Below, one piece after another: positions 1 to 9,245 of a stretch of 64,000 bases of DNA (position 1 is the stretch's first letter; each line of letters starts with the position of its first letter). Under the pieces are notes generated by a model. The model saw nothing but the letters and a program-made list of their open reading frames with translations. It searched no databases and was not told the DNA's origin. This stretch comes from JASJBU01 sp963790775 (GTDB lineage Bacteria; Pseudomonadota; Gammaproteobacteria; Chromatiales; Chromatiaceae), in the NCBI GenBank assembly GCA_963790775.1, contig CAWBPR010000009.1, positions 8,839 to 72,838 of the forward strand. The letters are read 5' to 3'. A program made the translations under genes and the position numbers.

Positions 1-435
1 ACCCACCCAGACAGAGGGCTCGCGATGGTTTGTGACGCCTACGTCGAGCTTCTCAGCAAGCTGCTGTTGTCATCGTCTGTTGATGAGGCTCGCAAGCAGA
101 TTGCGGCTGCGGCAAGGTCTACCAATAATTCAAAGATAACGAGTCTGTTGAATAAGCCTCCACAGGATGATTCCTTTGTTGTTGGGGGGCAGTACAGTCT
201 GGCCTGCTACATCGACTCATCCTGGCCGGTGGTGCTCTACCTGGCGCACAAATATGCTATCGACCCGCTGAAAGGCCTCCTGCAAAACAGCAACCTCGGT
301 GGTGAGAACTGCCATCGCGGTGCCGTTCTCGGTACTATCTTGGGTGCTGCCACTGGATGCCGGCTCGAGCTGTTTCAGGAGCTGGTGCATGCCCAGCAGA
401 TCCAGGCCGAAATCGAGTCTGCATTGAAAGCTTGA
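1..435 (+). CDS. ADP-ribosylglycohydrolase family protein, C-terminal part
   Basis: The gene enters the window already open: the frame reads THPDRGLAM from base 1, so the ATG at 25 is internal. The visible 144 residues contain a THPD motif, VGGQYSLACYIDSSW and LGGENCHRGAVLGTILGA, which match the C-terminal helices of ADP-ribosylglycohydrolase (DraG/ARH-like) proteins, where GEN-HRG takes the place of the usual GDTDT metal-ligand segment. Such enzymes remove ADP-ribose from proteins or small molecules using divalent metal ions; the substrate here cannot be told. It converges on ovoB with only 7 bases between the two stops. Confidence 0.75.
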   Translation, partial: THPDRGLAMVCDAYVELLSKLLLSSSVDEARKQIAAAARSTNNSKITSLLNKPPQDDSFVVGGQYSLACYIDSSWPVVLYLAHKYAIDPLKGLLQNSNLGGENCHRGAVLGTILGAATGCRLELFQELVHAQQIQAEIESALKA

Positions 436-442
436 GTCTTTC

Positions 443-1558
443 TCAATGGATATAGGTTGTGAATTGTTGCAGGGCCTGGGGAAAATCTCTTCGACCAAAA
501 CCGATGCGGATATGCGTATCACCCCTCATGAAGCAATCACCTGGAATAATCATGACCCCTGTTTGGTCTATGAGCGTTTTTGCGAAATCCCGTGAATTCA
601 GTCCATCAACCAATCTTGGATAGGCTACGCAGCCCGCATCCGCTGGATGCCATTGGAGGGTGGTTGAGATTGACTCAAGCTTCGACTTCAATAGTGTCAG
701 GTTTTCCCGTATCAGTTTCTGAGTGTTTTGCAAGAGCATAGGCGCCTGTTGCAAGGCAATCATCGCCAACAGCTCATCGGCCTGGCCGTTACAAATCGAA
801 AGATAGTGCTTGATCTCGAGCATTCTCTTGATCAGGTCCAGATCCTGACAGGCCAGCCAGCCGACCCTGATACCACCCAGTCCATAGGCCTTGGACATCA
901 CGCCCAGACTGATGCCTTTTTCGTACAACGATGCAACCGGCAAAAGTCGATCGGTTGGCCGGTACTCCAGACCCCGAAACACTTCGTCAGAGAATAGCCA
1001 GCAATCTTTAGAGGTACAGTGCTCAACGATCGCGTCCAACTCATCCTGCTGGATCAGCTTGCCAGTTGGATTGTGTGGAAAATTGATGACTGCCATGACG
1101 GTTTTTTTATCAACGGCCTCGCGCCACTGATCTATATCCAGCTGCCAACCACCATCCTCAACCGCTGTTAGATTGATTGTGTCGACTCTTACACCTATAC
1201 CCTGCGCCACCAGTGAGAGGGGCTCGAATATGGGTAAAATCACTTGTACCCTGTCCTTGGCATTCAATAAAGCGTGATAGGCGACAAAAATCGCCTCTTG
1301 AGCCCCCGCAAAGGTGATAATGTTGGCTGATGTCAGGCCAGGATAAGTGGCGGCAATTGACTCCCGTAGCGAGAGATCGCCCTGGCTGGAGGAGTAGCCT
1401 AATGAGAGATTATTCCACTGCCTCAATTCCTGACGATTCGCCAGTGACAACAACTCTTGCAAGGAAAGTGATTCAGGTGCTGAAGCCCCCATCAAGTAAT
1501 CAGCCTGATCGCCATAGCTTGTTTGGTAGTTGGCCAGTTTGTATGGCGGAAAAATCAT
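443..1558 (-). CDS. ovoB: PLP-dependent aminotransferase-fold enzyme, likely ovothiol C-S lyase OvoB
   Basis: A 371-aa fold-type I PLP enzyme. Visible landmarks are NFPHNPTG (Asn near residue 163), SDEVF (Asp191) and VMSKAYGLGGIRVGW with the Schiff-base Lys223. By family alone it would be called an aminotransferase. It lies 59 bases downstream of ovoA on the same strand, and the known partner of OvoA is OvoB, a PLP enzyme of this family that cleaves 5-histidylcysteine sulfoxide to 5-thiohistidine. The OvoB assignment therefore rests on family plus context; a generic class I/II aminotransferase is the alternative. The frame is intact although ovoA upstream is broken. Confidence 0.7.
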   Translation of the reverse strand: MIFPPYKLANYQTSYGDQADYLMGASAPESLSLQELLSLANRQELRQWNNLSLGYSSSQGDLSLRESIAATYPGLTSANIITFAGAQEAIFVAYHALLNAKDRVQVILPIFEPLSLVAQGIGVRVDTINLTAVEDGGWQLDIDQWREAVDKKTVMAVINFPHNPTGKLIQQDELDAIVEHCTSKDCWLFSDEVFRGLEYRPTDRLLPVASLYEKGISLGVMSKAYGLGGIRVGWLACQDLDLIKRMLEIKHYLSICNGQADELLAMIALQQAPMLLQNTQKLIRENLTLLKSKLESISTTLQWHPADAGCVAYPRLVDGLNSRDFAKTLIDQTGVMIIPGDCFMRGDTHIRIGFGRRDFPQALQQFTTYIH

Positions 1559-1617
1559 CAGGCGTCCACAGAGATAGAAAGGATGAGAATATTGCGCTTG
1601 ACGTATTCAGGGCTAAA

Positions 1618-3796
1618 TTATTTCACCAGTTTCCAGACAGTCATCTGCGACAGGCTATGTTGAAACTTCCTGCGTGTTTCGCGAATCACAAAGTGAACAT
1701 CCCGTGGTTCATCCAGCAATTCAAAGTGGACGCCCAATAGGGCTTTCAGTCCATCCAATGTGGTGAAATTTTCGCCTGACGCATCTTTGAAACCACCCAG
1801 CCACTCCTGCCGCTCAGTATACTCTTGCAACCAGGTATAAGGTGAAGCCAGTATCAATAGACCGCCTTTATTCATTCGCTCATGAATCATCGCAAGGAAT
1901 TTTTTTGGCGCATACAGTCGGTCAATCAGATTCCCGGCAAAGATCAAGTCATAGCCGGTATATTTCTGATTCAGGTTACAGGCGTCGGCCTGCATGAATT
2001 GGCAGCGCTCAACAGTCGCCTCCAGGCCCAGCCCAGACAAATTAATTTCTTTATAACTGACCAGCTCGCCTTCATCTTTAATCACATAGCGTTTGATTCC
2101 GGCCTGTTGCAGTTCCACGGCGGAAGCGATAAAACGGGCTGAAAAATCGAGTCCGACTACCTGCTCAAAGTATTTTGCCAGTTCAAAGCTGCTACGGCCC
2201 ACTGCACACCCGAGATCCAATGCCCTAGCTCCAGCACTAGCAATGCCAGACATCTGGGCGGCACTGATGCAGTGATCAGCACAGGTTTTTGCAAAATTAG
2301 GTACATGGAAGTATTCATCGCCGTAATGAAAATCAAGGTACTGGGACACCAGTTCATCAGTTTCGTAAGGATTGCTCATAGTGGTCAACTCGGTGTCTGA
2401 TTCGATGTATCTGAATCCGGCATGCTGGAAAAAGTGTCTGCGAAAGGCATAGCGAGAGTCCTTGATGGCGTAATTGCCGGTTGAAAAGTAACACCCCCCC
2501 TTGATCAGGTTATGCTTGACCATCGAATGTCGGGGTGGAAAAGTCATCGTATATTGGATGAACCTCAAATCCGGGATAGCCCTCGATCGGTGTTTCTGTC
2601 CATTGCCATACATTGCCGATCACATCATAAAATTCCTCACCACCCGGCATTCGGGTTTTAAACCTGTTGACGGGACAAGCCGAGGCCCAGTATTCCAGGT
2701 TGATGTTGCCCGGTGCTTGATCCCAGTAGTGTAGATCAGTGTCTATTGCATCTCTCAGGCAGTACCACTCAGCCTCGGTAGGCAGACGGATGGATAAACC
2801 AGTCTGTGCCTTTTTCCAGTTACAGAAGGCCTTGGCTTCCAGCTGGTTTACATCGACAGGCCAATCCCACGGCATATCGATGACCTGCGTCATCGTGCGG
2901 TAGCGAAAGCCTGTATCGGCCGGAACCCAGAACTCAGGGTGCTCGGCTCGAGTGTAGCCAACCCAACTCCAGCCCTCATCGGTCCAGTAAGCCTGATTCT
3001 GGTAGCCACCTTGCTGCACGAACTCGATGAATTCACCATTGGAAACCAGAAACTGGCTGGCTTTAAAATCATCGACCTGAACCGATAATTCTCCGTATTC
3101 ATTGTCCCAGCCGTACAGAGGATCGTCGCGTTTTTTCCCCAGATGCATTTCCTTGCCTTTGACCGGCAAGAGCTTGTTCAATGGTGCTGAAGCACCGCGC
3201 TCTTCACAATCGATGAATAGATTGCTGGTTCGGACAAGATGCAACGGCAGTTGCCGGATCAACACAGATGTCGTCTCCAGGTGAATACGTTCATGTTCGA
3301 TCCCCATCATAACGATCCACATCGGGTCATCCCAGCCAATCGGCAGGTTTATGGGGGCTTTCATGATGAAATCATCGACCAGTTGCCTTACCTTTTCACG
3401 ATAGGCCTTGACCTGTTCCAGCTTTGGCCAGTTGTAGTTTGACTCATCCAGGTCATCCCAAGACATTTCGTCGACGCCGATTGCCAGCATGGACTCCAGT
3501 TCGGGGTCTAGCCTGTTTGGAATCAACTTCGCCACATGCAGTTTATTGGTAAAGAAAACGGCTGTATGACCATAGTAGAAGATCAACGGATGGCGCAAGG
3601 GATTGGCTTTGCTGTAATAAGCTTGATCTGTTGCCAGACAGTCGAAGAGACTCTCATACAGCGTGGAGGTCTCGTGAAAATAGACACGGATTTCCTCACG
3701 CTTCAATTCCGGGTATTCGCCAGTAAGCAAGACTGTTTTTCCCAACCCATTATAAATGTTGGTGAGAGTTGATTTTTGTTCAGCTGAATAGCTCAT
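1618..3796 (-). pseudogene. ovoA: ovoA, 5-histidylcysteine sulfoxide synthase/methyltransferase, split by a frameshift
   Basis: OvoA joins cysteine to histidine through an iron-dependent sulfoxide synthase and later N-methylates 5-thiohistidine. The N-terminal 428 codons (3796 to 2510) carry the DinB-like iron site (His77 and EHERIH with His168 and His172) and the FGE-sulfatase-like domain ending FSTPTFDGQA then stop. The rest continues in another frame: HNLIKGG, YAFRRHFFQHAGFRY, then a SAM methyltransferase with LDLGCAVGRSS, ending at 1618. Removing one A in the CAAG near 2515 restores FDGQ-HNLIKGG, so one inserted base explains the split. The methyltransferase frame could be translated alone from an internal start, but the C-terminal part of the synthase domain would be lost. 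Confidence 0.85.
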
Positions 3797-4139
3797 TGTT
3801 TTAGTCGCAAGAATTTGGGTTGATCTTTTAATGAATGTTCTTTTTAGGAGATTGAAGAGACGAGATTACAACATATTATAACCTGGCAGTTATCTCCGGT
3901 CCCGCCACTGTGCTGATTCGGTGATGATCCTAGCCAAGCATGTTTAGACTGATCAATGCTGATTTATGAATAGATTTATCAAGGCATCTTGAAACTGCTT
4001 TATCAGTTTGTCCTTGCTAAACATCTGCAGCCATCAGAAATCTGTATTTCATTGCTTTTTGGGTGTATCTCGTATTTCCTTGCGTACAGATAAGCTAATC
4101 CTCCAAAAGTATTTACAGTAAATCTATAAAAGCAAATAG
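3797..4139. other. intergenic region upstream of ovoA
   Basis: About 340 bases between the ovoA start and the terminator of the next minus-strand gene. It should hold the ovoA promoter on the minus strand. I saw no gene and no clear operator in it. Confidence 0.4.
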
Positions 4140-4162
4140 CCCACGGTCATAATGACCGTGGG
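4140..4162 (-). terminator. hairpin downstream of the DUF2189 gene
   Basis: A 10-bp perfect stem (CCCACGGTCA with TGACCGTGGG) and a 3-base loop, placed 22 bases after the stop of the minus-strand gene. On the minus strand it is followed by a modest T-rich stretch, consistent with intrinsic termination. Confidence 0.6.
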
Positions 4163-4184
4163 TCCTGCCAGCCACAGTGTGATC

Positions 4185-4964
4185 CTATTTTACCATTGCC
4201 CTGTAGCTATGCCAGGTGGCATAGCCAAGTATTGGAAATAAGACAGCGAATCCAACGAACGCTGTGGCAATCCCAATGGCCGTAAGTGCAACGATTATTG
4301 CAGCCCAGACAAACATGGCTGCTGGATTAGCCGTGACTGCGCGGTAACTGGTCTGCATCGCAGAAATGAAACCAGCATCTTCATCCAGAATGAGTGGGAT
4401 CGCCACCGCACTCAACACAAAGACTACCAACGCCAGAATAAAACCAATTCCAACGAAGAAGCTCAGGGTGATCCAGCCTTCGCTGCTGCTGAAGAGGCTT
4501 GTATAGGCCTCAATGGATGGCGAGAGGGCGTTGAACTTTACCGCAAACAAAAGTGCTGAGAAGCGCACCCACGCCGCCATAACTAATGCCAACGTCAATG
4601 AAAAAAGTGCCAGGTAGGTGCCGCGTTTCATCAGCAGGCTAAGACTCCCGCTAATGCTGGGTGCTACCCCCCGTTCAATGTCTCTACTTGCGACATATAA
4701 GCCCGATGCGAGAAATGGTCCTATGACAACAAGTCCCGTCAAGTATGCCACTGAAAACCAGGGAGCGTTGCTGATCGATAGGTAGACGCCGGCACAGACA
4801 CCCGCAAATAAAAAGCCGTATACCAGGCTCAGCAAGGGGATGCGCCTAAAATCATTGAAGCCAAGCTTAATCCAGTGAAAGGGGGTTAAGGGTGCCACCT
4901 TAAGCACATCGTATCTCGTGGGCAAAGAGTCATCTAGACGCAGTTCTGATGCAGTAGTAGACAT
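4185..4964 (-). CDS. DUF2189 integral membrane protein
   Basis: A 259-aa protein with about six hydrophobic segments (from about residues 45, 70, 115, 165, 210 and 230). The start reads VLKVAPLTPFHWIKLGFNDF and the end GYATWHSYRAMV, both typical of the DUF2189 family of proteobacterial inner-membrane proteins of unknown function. The family alternates two long membrane hairpins with an ERGV/SISGSL-type loop, seen here near residue 96. It stands alone, with its own terminator and a 520-base upstream gap. Confidence 0.8.
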   Translation of the reverse strand: MSTTASELRLDDSLPTRYDVLKVAPLTPFHWIKLGFNDFRRIPLLSLVYGFLFAGVCAGVYLSISNAPWFSVAYLTGLVVIGPFLASGLYVASRDIERGVAPSISGSLSLLMKRGTYLALFSLTLALVMAAWVRFSALLFAVKFNALSPSIEAYTSLFSSSEGWITLSFFVGIGFILALVVFVLSAVAIPLILDEDAGFISAMQTSYRAVTANPAAMFVWAAIIVALTAIGIATAFVGFAVLFPILGYATWHSYRAMVK

Positions 4965-5487
4965 TGTTTCATCCTCTTATATGCGTTTGTCGTACGCGTT
5001 CAGGTTTGTATCCCAGGTAGCCATGTTTTAACCACACGACGGAGAGCGGCATTTCCTGGTTTCACTATAAAACTAGAGCAAAAGGTACAAAAAATCAAGA
5101 AAAAAACTATACATATATCGATGCAATGTAGAGGGTTGGTAAGGAAAAAACAGAGAAAACAGTTAGATAGAAGCAGGCTGACACGAGCTGCGGGTCAGTT
5201 TCAGGTACTCGTGTGGGGGCGGTAATTGGCATATATGGTGATGAGTGATGATCAGGCAGCCTATGTTAGCCGAAACTGAATCATCTGGTTGGCATTAACT
5301 CCCCAATTTATTCAAAAACAATCTGAATCATCTTATGCATTCTGTAATTTGCTCAAGATGTATAGATAAACGAATAAAATAATATACATTTTGTACTGGA
5401 CAAACCGAAATAAACGTCTATCATAAAAATCATGCAAGGCCTGCATAAGAAATATTCTGCTAAATGTACAAATATTGGAGAACAAAG
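4965..5487. promoter_or_regulatory. intergenic region with TGTACA-like boxes ahead of the small protein gene
   Basis: AT-rich DNA between two divergent genes. A 7-bp inverted repeat (ACACGAG 5181-5187, CTCGTGT 5208-5214) lies in a GC-rich patch. Nearer the plus-strand gene are TGTATA (5359), TATACA (5384), TGTACT (5392) and TGTACA (5465). A possible sigma-70 promoter is TGGACA (5397-5402), 16 bases, TATCAT (5419-5424). The boxes resemble those in front of the LitR-type regulator at 20.3 kb, so light or stress control is possible. Confidence 0.4.
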
Positions 5488-5652
5488 ATGAGCGCATACG
5501 AACTACAAATCCTCAATACAGAACGCTTCTATGACGACCAGATTCGTGCAATCGAGGAAAGCGGAGCTGAGGTACTCAGTTCTGTCGTACCTGGAAGCCG
5601 GCTGCATGAAATAATCCACAACCCTGTGACCGAAGGCATTGACGAGGGGTGA
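5488..5652 (+). CDS. 54-aa small protein of unknown function
   Basis: The start at 5488 is preferred over the in-frame ATG at 5464 because GGAG lies at 5477-5480, a good ribosome-binding site. The product begins MSAYELQILN and is acidic, soluble and predicted mostly helical, with no membrane segment or signal peptide. I do not recognise a family. It is flanked by TGTACA-type boxes upstream and an 8-bp stem-loop downstream, so it looks like a separately transcribed small gene, possibly in the same regulon as the 11-20 kb light cluster. Confidence 0.55.
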   Translation: MSAYELQILNTERFYDDQIRAIEESGAEVLSSVVPGSRLHEIIHNPVTEGIDEG

Positions 5653-5663
5653 ATTGACATGGG

Positions 5664-5687
5664 CAGCTTGCTATGAGAGGCAAGCTG
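5664..5687 (+). terminator. hairpin after the small protein gene
   Basis: CAGCTTGC (5664-5671) pairs with GCAAGCTG (5680-5687) around an 8-base loop, 12 bases after the stop. There is no T tract, so it may be an mRNA-end structure rather than a strict intrinsic terminator. Confidence 0.4.
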
Positions 5688-5871
5688 TCCAGTGGGCAAC
5701 CAGATTTCTGATGGCGGATCGTCTCTACCAACAGGTTAGACTATGCTCTCAGCAGATATTGAATTGTCATCTATTAGTGATGTTTGACTCTAAATGGTCA
5801 TAATAGGTGAGTTCTTGCTTGGTAAACTTCCAATGCTCGTTGGACTGGTCGGAGATCAATCATGAACAGAC

Positions 5872-6165
5872 ATGTCGACCACAACCATTTTGAGGCCCTC
5901 GCGCAGATTAGTCATTAAGAACCTGATGCTCGACAGCGTTGTCGGTTTCATTTCCTTTATAATTGTGATTGTTTCTACAGCGTATCAGCTACTTAACGAA
6001 GATCTAACCTCCGACCATACTAACGGAAAATTACTACAGCAGACAATGCTGCTAGATCATTCTTATCATAATTACAGCGGTTTTTTACACAATACAAAAC
6101 TGAGTCTAAGCCGTAGTAACTGGAGCTACCTAATCAGCCCGTACGTAAACCATACTCAGACATAG
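5872..6165 (+). CDS. doubtful 97-codon open frame with one hydrophobic segment
   Basis: The open frame has a single membrane-like stretch near residues 22-43 (VVGFISFIIVIVSTAY) and a polar remainder. There is no clear ribosome-binding site, no recognised family, and it lies just before a pseudogene. It may be chance or the relic of a membrane protein. Confidence 0.2.
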   Translation: MSTTTILRPSRRLVIKNLMLDSVVGFISFIIVIVSTAYQLLNEDLTSDHTNGKLLQQTMLLDHSYHNYSGFLHNTKLSLSRSNWSYLISPYVNHTQT

Positions 6166-6173
6166 AGAATCTG

Positions 6174-6705
6174 ATGAATCGCTTAATTATTTTACTGACA
6201 CTGAGTTTATGGACGTCAATTGTTGTGAGTTGTCCTGAAACTCTTGACTTTTAAAAGCGTCAACTGGCTGGCGAAGAAATTATGAGCTTGTGTCAAGCTT
6301 ACTCGGGTAAGGTGGTCCTTATCGTTAATACTGCCAGCAAGTGTGGTTACACTTATCAATACGAAGGTTTGGAAGCCCTCTACGATAAATATCAGGACAA
6401 AGGATTTGTAGTGCTCGGTTTTCCCAGCAATGATTTTGCAGGGCAAGGAACCCGGCAACGAAAAACAGATACAGAATTTTTGCAAGAATACTTATAGCAT
6501 AGAGTTTCCAATGTTTGAAAAAACTCGTGTAGGTGAGGGTGTGGCGGATCCCATGTGTCGTGTTCTGACTGAACAGACGGGTGAATTTCCTCGTTGGAAC
6601 TTCCATAAGTACTTGGATAGATGGGGAAGATTGGTCGGAAGTTTTTCTAGTGGTACAGAACCCGATAGCAAGCAGCTGTTAAGCGCGATTGAAAACGAGC
6701 TGTAA
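6174..6705 (+). pseudogene. glutathione peroxidase, inactivated by a stop and a frameshift
   Basis: The reading starts with a signal peptide (MNRLIILLTLSLW) and CPETLDF, then hits TAA at 6252-6254. The same frame goes on with KRQLAGEE, GKVVLIVNTASKCGYT (peroxidatic Cys in the NTASKCG motif) and VVLGFPSNDF. It then shifts near 6443, where one extra A separates it from EPGNEKQIQNFC, FPMFEK and the C-terminal WNFHKYL. Together the pieces cover a complete periplasmic Cys-type glutathione peroxidase, a thiol-dependent hydroperoxide reductase. Two independent lesions make it a genuine pseudogene. Confidence 0.9.
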
Positions 6706-6785
6706 AGCTAATTTAAGCACTTTGCTGTGAATGGTTTCTAGCAGTTGAGTAACAAATAAGCTGGCATTCTCTCAATATATCAGTC

Positions 6786-7262
6786 CTAAGAAGAAAATAT
6801 TGCGGCGAAAATATGCTGTCGATAATCAAATATTCTTTTGAGTAAGGGTGCAACATAATAATGGTTTATCTTACTTTCCACTGATCTCGGGGTATAAATC
6901 GGCAGGCTGTAAGTCACTCTATCAATGATACGTGTCTTCGAATCTATTTGCTCAAACTGGTGAAAATGATGCCAGTAGCTGTAGGGGCCTATTTGTTGTT
7001 CATCCACAAAGATATGAGGTGGATCGTACTCTGAAATTAGGGATTGCCAGTGTAGCGGTATTCTGGAGAGTCGGATCTTGTAATCGATGATTTGATTCAG
7101 CTTCATCACAACCGGTGAGGGGGTAATTAGTTTAAACTCCAGACTCGGTGGTGTGATAAGGGCTAGGTTTTCCGGATTTTCGAAAAAATTAAAAATGCGT
7201 TCCAGTGGTCTGGATACTTCTTGTTGTCGAATGAGTTGATACTGCTGCATTACTTGATTCAA
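6786..7262 (-). CDS. SRPBCC (START/Bet v1-like) ligand-binding protein
   Basis: 158 aa. Features of the SRPBCC helix-grip fold are the opening EVSRPLERIFNFFENPENLALITPP, a central HWQSLISEY strand and WHHFHQFEQIDSKTRIIDRVTYSLP. It is the last gene of a three-gene minus-strand operon, starting 5 bases after the DCC gene. Family members bind lipids or other hydrophobic ligands; the ligand is unknown. With an NDUFA9-like epimerase and a DCC protein it forms a set often found near photolyase and stress genes. Confidence 0.75.
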   Translation of the reverse strand: MNQVMQQYQLIRQQEVSRPLERIFNFFENPENLALITPPSLEFKLITPSPVVMKLNQIIDYKIRLSRIPLHWQSLISEYDPPHIFVDEQQIGPYSYWHHFHQFEQIDSKTRIIDRVTYSLPIYTPRSVESKINHYYVAPLLKRIFDYRQHIFAAIFSS

Positions 7263-7267
7263 GTATC

Positions 7268-7651
7268 CTACGGATTGACCCGTTTGATACGCCAGCGGGC
7301 AAAGCGTTGATAAAGCGGTTCCAGTAAGCGCAGAAGTCCCAATCTATTGAGCAGTAGAGACAGCCAACGGTAGCCAGGTAGATGTGACCACATCAGTGCG
7401 AAACCATGACTGCCGGTCTTCCATTGGTTATCCTGGTCAAGCACATGCAGCTCCCGCATAGCCTGCTCTCGGGTGAGGTTGTGCTGCTCAAGTAGTTCAG
7501 GCTGTTGGGTAATATCCACCCACTGGATGGCGTCCACTTGGTCAAGCCTGCGATAATGGTTTATTTCCACGCTGCAGAGGGGGCAGCCGCCATCATAGAA
7601 AACTATGGGCACTGATAGATTGCATTGGTTGGAATCTTTTTTTTGCTTCAT
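7268..7651 (-). CDS. DCC-family (DUF393) thiol-disulfide oxidoreductase
   Basis: 127 aa with the family signature VFYDGGCPLCSVEINHY near the N-terminus: a CxxC pair in a thioredoxin-like context. Then come WVDITQQPELL and a C-terminal WLSLLLNRLGLLRLLEPLYQRFARWR amphipathic stretch. Family members are predicted redox proteins of unknown substrate. Its ATG directly follows the stop of the upstream epimerase gene (TGAATG), so the two are translationally coupled. Confidence 0.85.
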   Translation of the reverse strand: MKQKKDSNQCNLSVPIVFYDGGCPLCSVEINHYRRLDQVDAIQWVDITQQPELLEQHNLTREQAMRELHVLDQDNQWKTGSHGFALMWSHLPGYRWLSLLLNRLGLLRLLEPLYQRFARWRIKRVNP

Positions 7652-8620
7652 TCAGTTTCCCCTGAGTTTCTGGGCGCCTTTATTCGGCAGTGCCGCATCG
7701 GTTTTGAGATACTGGAGATGCTCCTCATTGAATGGCTTGGGCTCAATGCCGCATAGGCTGAATATCTCATCGCCAGAACAAGTGTTGCCGGCCAGCAGCA
7801 TTTGAATCTGATCACGGCTGATGGGAAACCAGGCGTATTTATCTAATAACGTAGCGGCAAATTGAGGTCCGGTGGCAGGCACGGGCATCATTAACTTATG
7901 TTTACCACTTACCTCGCAAATCACGCTGAGTATCTGTTTCCAACTCATGTTATGTGGTCCACCAAGGGTATAAGTCTGCCGTATCGTCTCTGGTCGTTCC
8001 AGTGCACCAACGAAAGCTGCGGCGACATCCTGTACATGCACCGGTGACAAGGCGAATCCGCCTGGATTTTTGGGTAGGATGCCTTGATGAAACAGGGGTA
8101 TAGGAAGAGGCGAGTCAATTATTTGTTGCTTCAGCATGGAGGCGAACTCGAGACGCCCCTGAGGATCGCCGTAGATCACGGAAGGTCGGAAGATAGTCCA
8201 GTCCATGTCCAGGCCTTTAACATGAGCCTCGGCAGCCAGTTTGGTGCGTTGATAGCGGGTCAAACACTGTTCCACGCCATTGGCGCTCATCAGGATGAAA
8301 CGTCGAACGCCCTGAGATGCAGCGATACCCGCTGCACGAACAACACCCTCGAACTGAAGTTCTTTGAAACTGATACCTTGCGACGTGAACTCTCTCAAGA
8401 TACCGATGTTGTAGATTACGGCATCTACGCCCTTTAGCAGGTCCTGCATGGCTTCGGAGTTCGAAATGTCTCCTAAAACGAATTCGCAAGATGACTGCCT
8501 GGGAATTCTCTTCTGACTGCCAGGTCTGACAAGCAAGCGAGGTTTGTGGTCATTGGTGATCAGTGCTTCCACAAGGTAGCTTCCAACAAACCCGGTACCT
8601 CCTAGAATAGCGACCTTCAT
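7652..8620 (-). CDS. NAD(P)-binding epimerase, complex I NDUFA9-like
   Basis: 322 aa from the start chosen at 8620, where GAGAGACG precedes ATG at good distance; an upstream ATG at 8647 lacks such a site. The protein opens KVAILGGTGFVGSYL, the Rossmann GxxGxxG of atypical short-chain dehydrogenases, and has a YQRTKLAAE segment in the position of the usual YxxxK. Related proteins act on quinone- or lipid-linked substrates, but the function here is unknown. It heads the operon with the DCC and SRPBCC genes; TGTACA boxes lie 120 and 280 bases upstream. Confidence 0.8.
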   Translation of the reverse strand: MKVAILGGTGFVGSYLVEALITNDHKPRLLVRPGSQKRIPRQSSCEFVLGDISNSEAMQDLLKGVDAVIYNIGILREFTSQGISFKELQFEGVVRAAGIAASQGVRRFILMSANGVEQCLTRYQRTKLAAEAHVKGLDMDWTIFRPSVIYGDPQGRLEFASMLKQQIIDSPLPIPLFHQGILPKNPGGFALSPVHVQDVAAAFVGALERPETIRQTYTLGGPHNMSWKQILSVICEVSGKHKLMMPVPATGPQFAATLLDKYAWFPISRDQIQMLLAGNTCSGDEIFSLCGIEPKPFNEEHLQYLKTDAALPNKGAQKLRGN

Positions 8621-8647
8621 TTTAACGTCTCTCGTGGTTGATGGCAT

Positions 8648-9245
8648 AGAAGCTATGACAATGAGAGTGCAAAATGGTTACAAAAAATGCATACAAAATA
8701 TACTGAATAACAATACAAATAGCCTAGAAATATCATTAAATTGTACATTTTATGAAATGGCGGTATGCCATCTTACTGTAAATGAATATCATATTGAAAA
8801 ATAAATAAAAAAATGCTAATCATGAGTCTAATAAGTTGAGAATATATCAATTTTCCGCAAAAGAAACTCTTGAGTATTAAATCATAAAGTATGCGAAAAA
8901 ATGTACAATAATGATATATAATTACTGCTATAACTGACTAATTTGTGCGGCAGATCCAGCAAGCCAAGGATGTGCAAAGAGAAAGAGAATGATACAGAGC
9001 TTGCTCTAAACGACGCCCATTGGCATTAGGCAGTACGCGGATCTCATCCTAAAGGATACGTGCAGCAGACCAGTAATAAACACTGTATTTCAAATGTTTG
9101 AACTTGGATAGAAGAAACCAAACGATTCAACACACTGACTGCCAAATCGCAATCAGCTTGAATGATTAGCGCGACATATTAAGTAGATGCAGTATCAAGT
9201 CTCAATATCCATCGAGTTTGCTAAGGCTAAATTTTACAGACTAAT
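8648..9245. promoter_or_regulatory. AT-rich divergent promoter region with two TGTACA boxes
   Basis: About 600 gene-free bases, strongly AT-rich between 8690 and 8940. TGTACA occurs at 8742-8747 (as TTGTACATT) and 8902-8907 (as ATGTACAAT), in the same flanking context as the boxes at 16.5 and 20.3 kb. It likely holds the promoter of the epimerase-DCC-SRPBCC operon on the minus strand and that of the 294-aa protein on the plus strand. The part from 8940 to 9245 shows nothing I can name. Confidence 0.45.
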
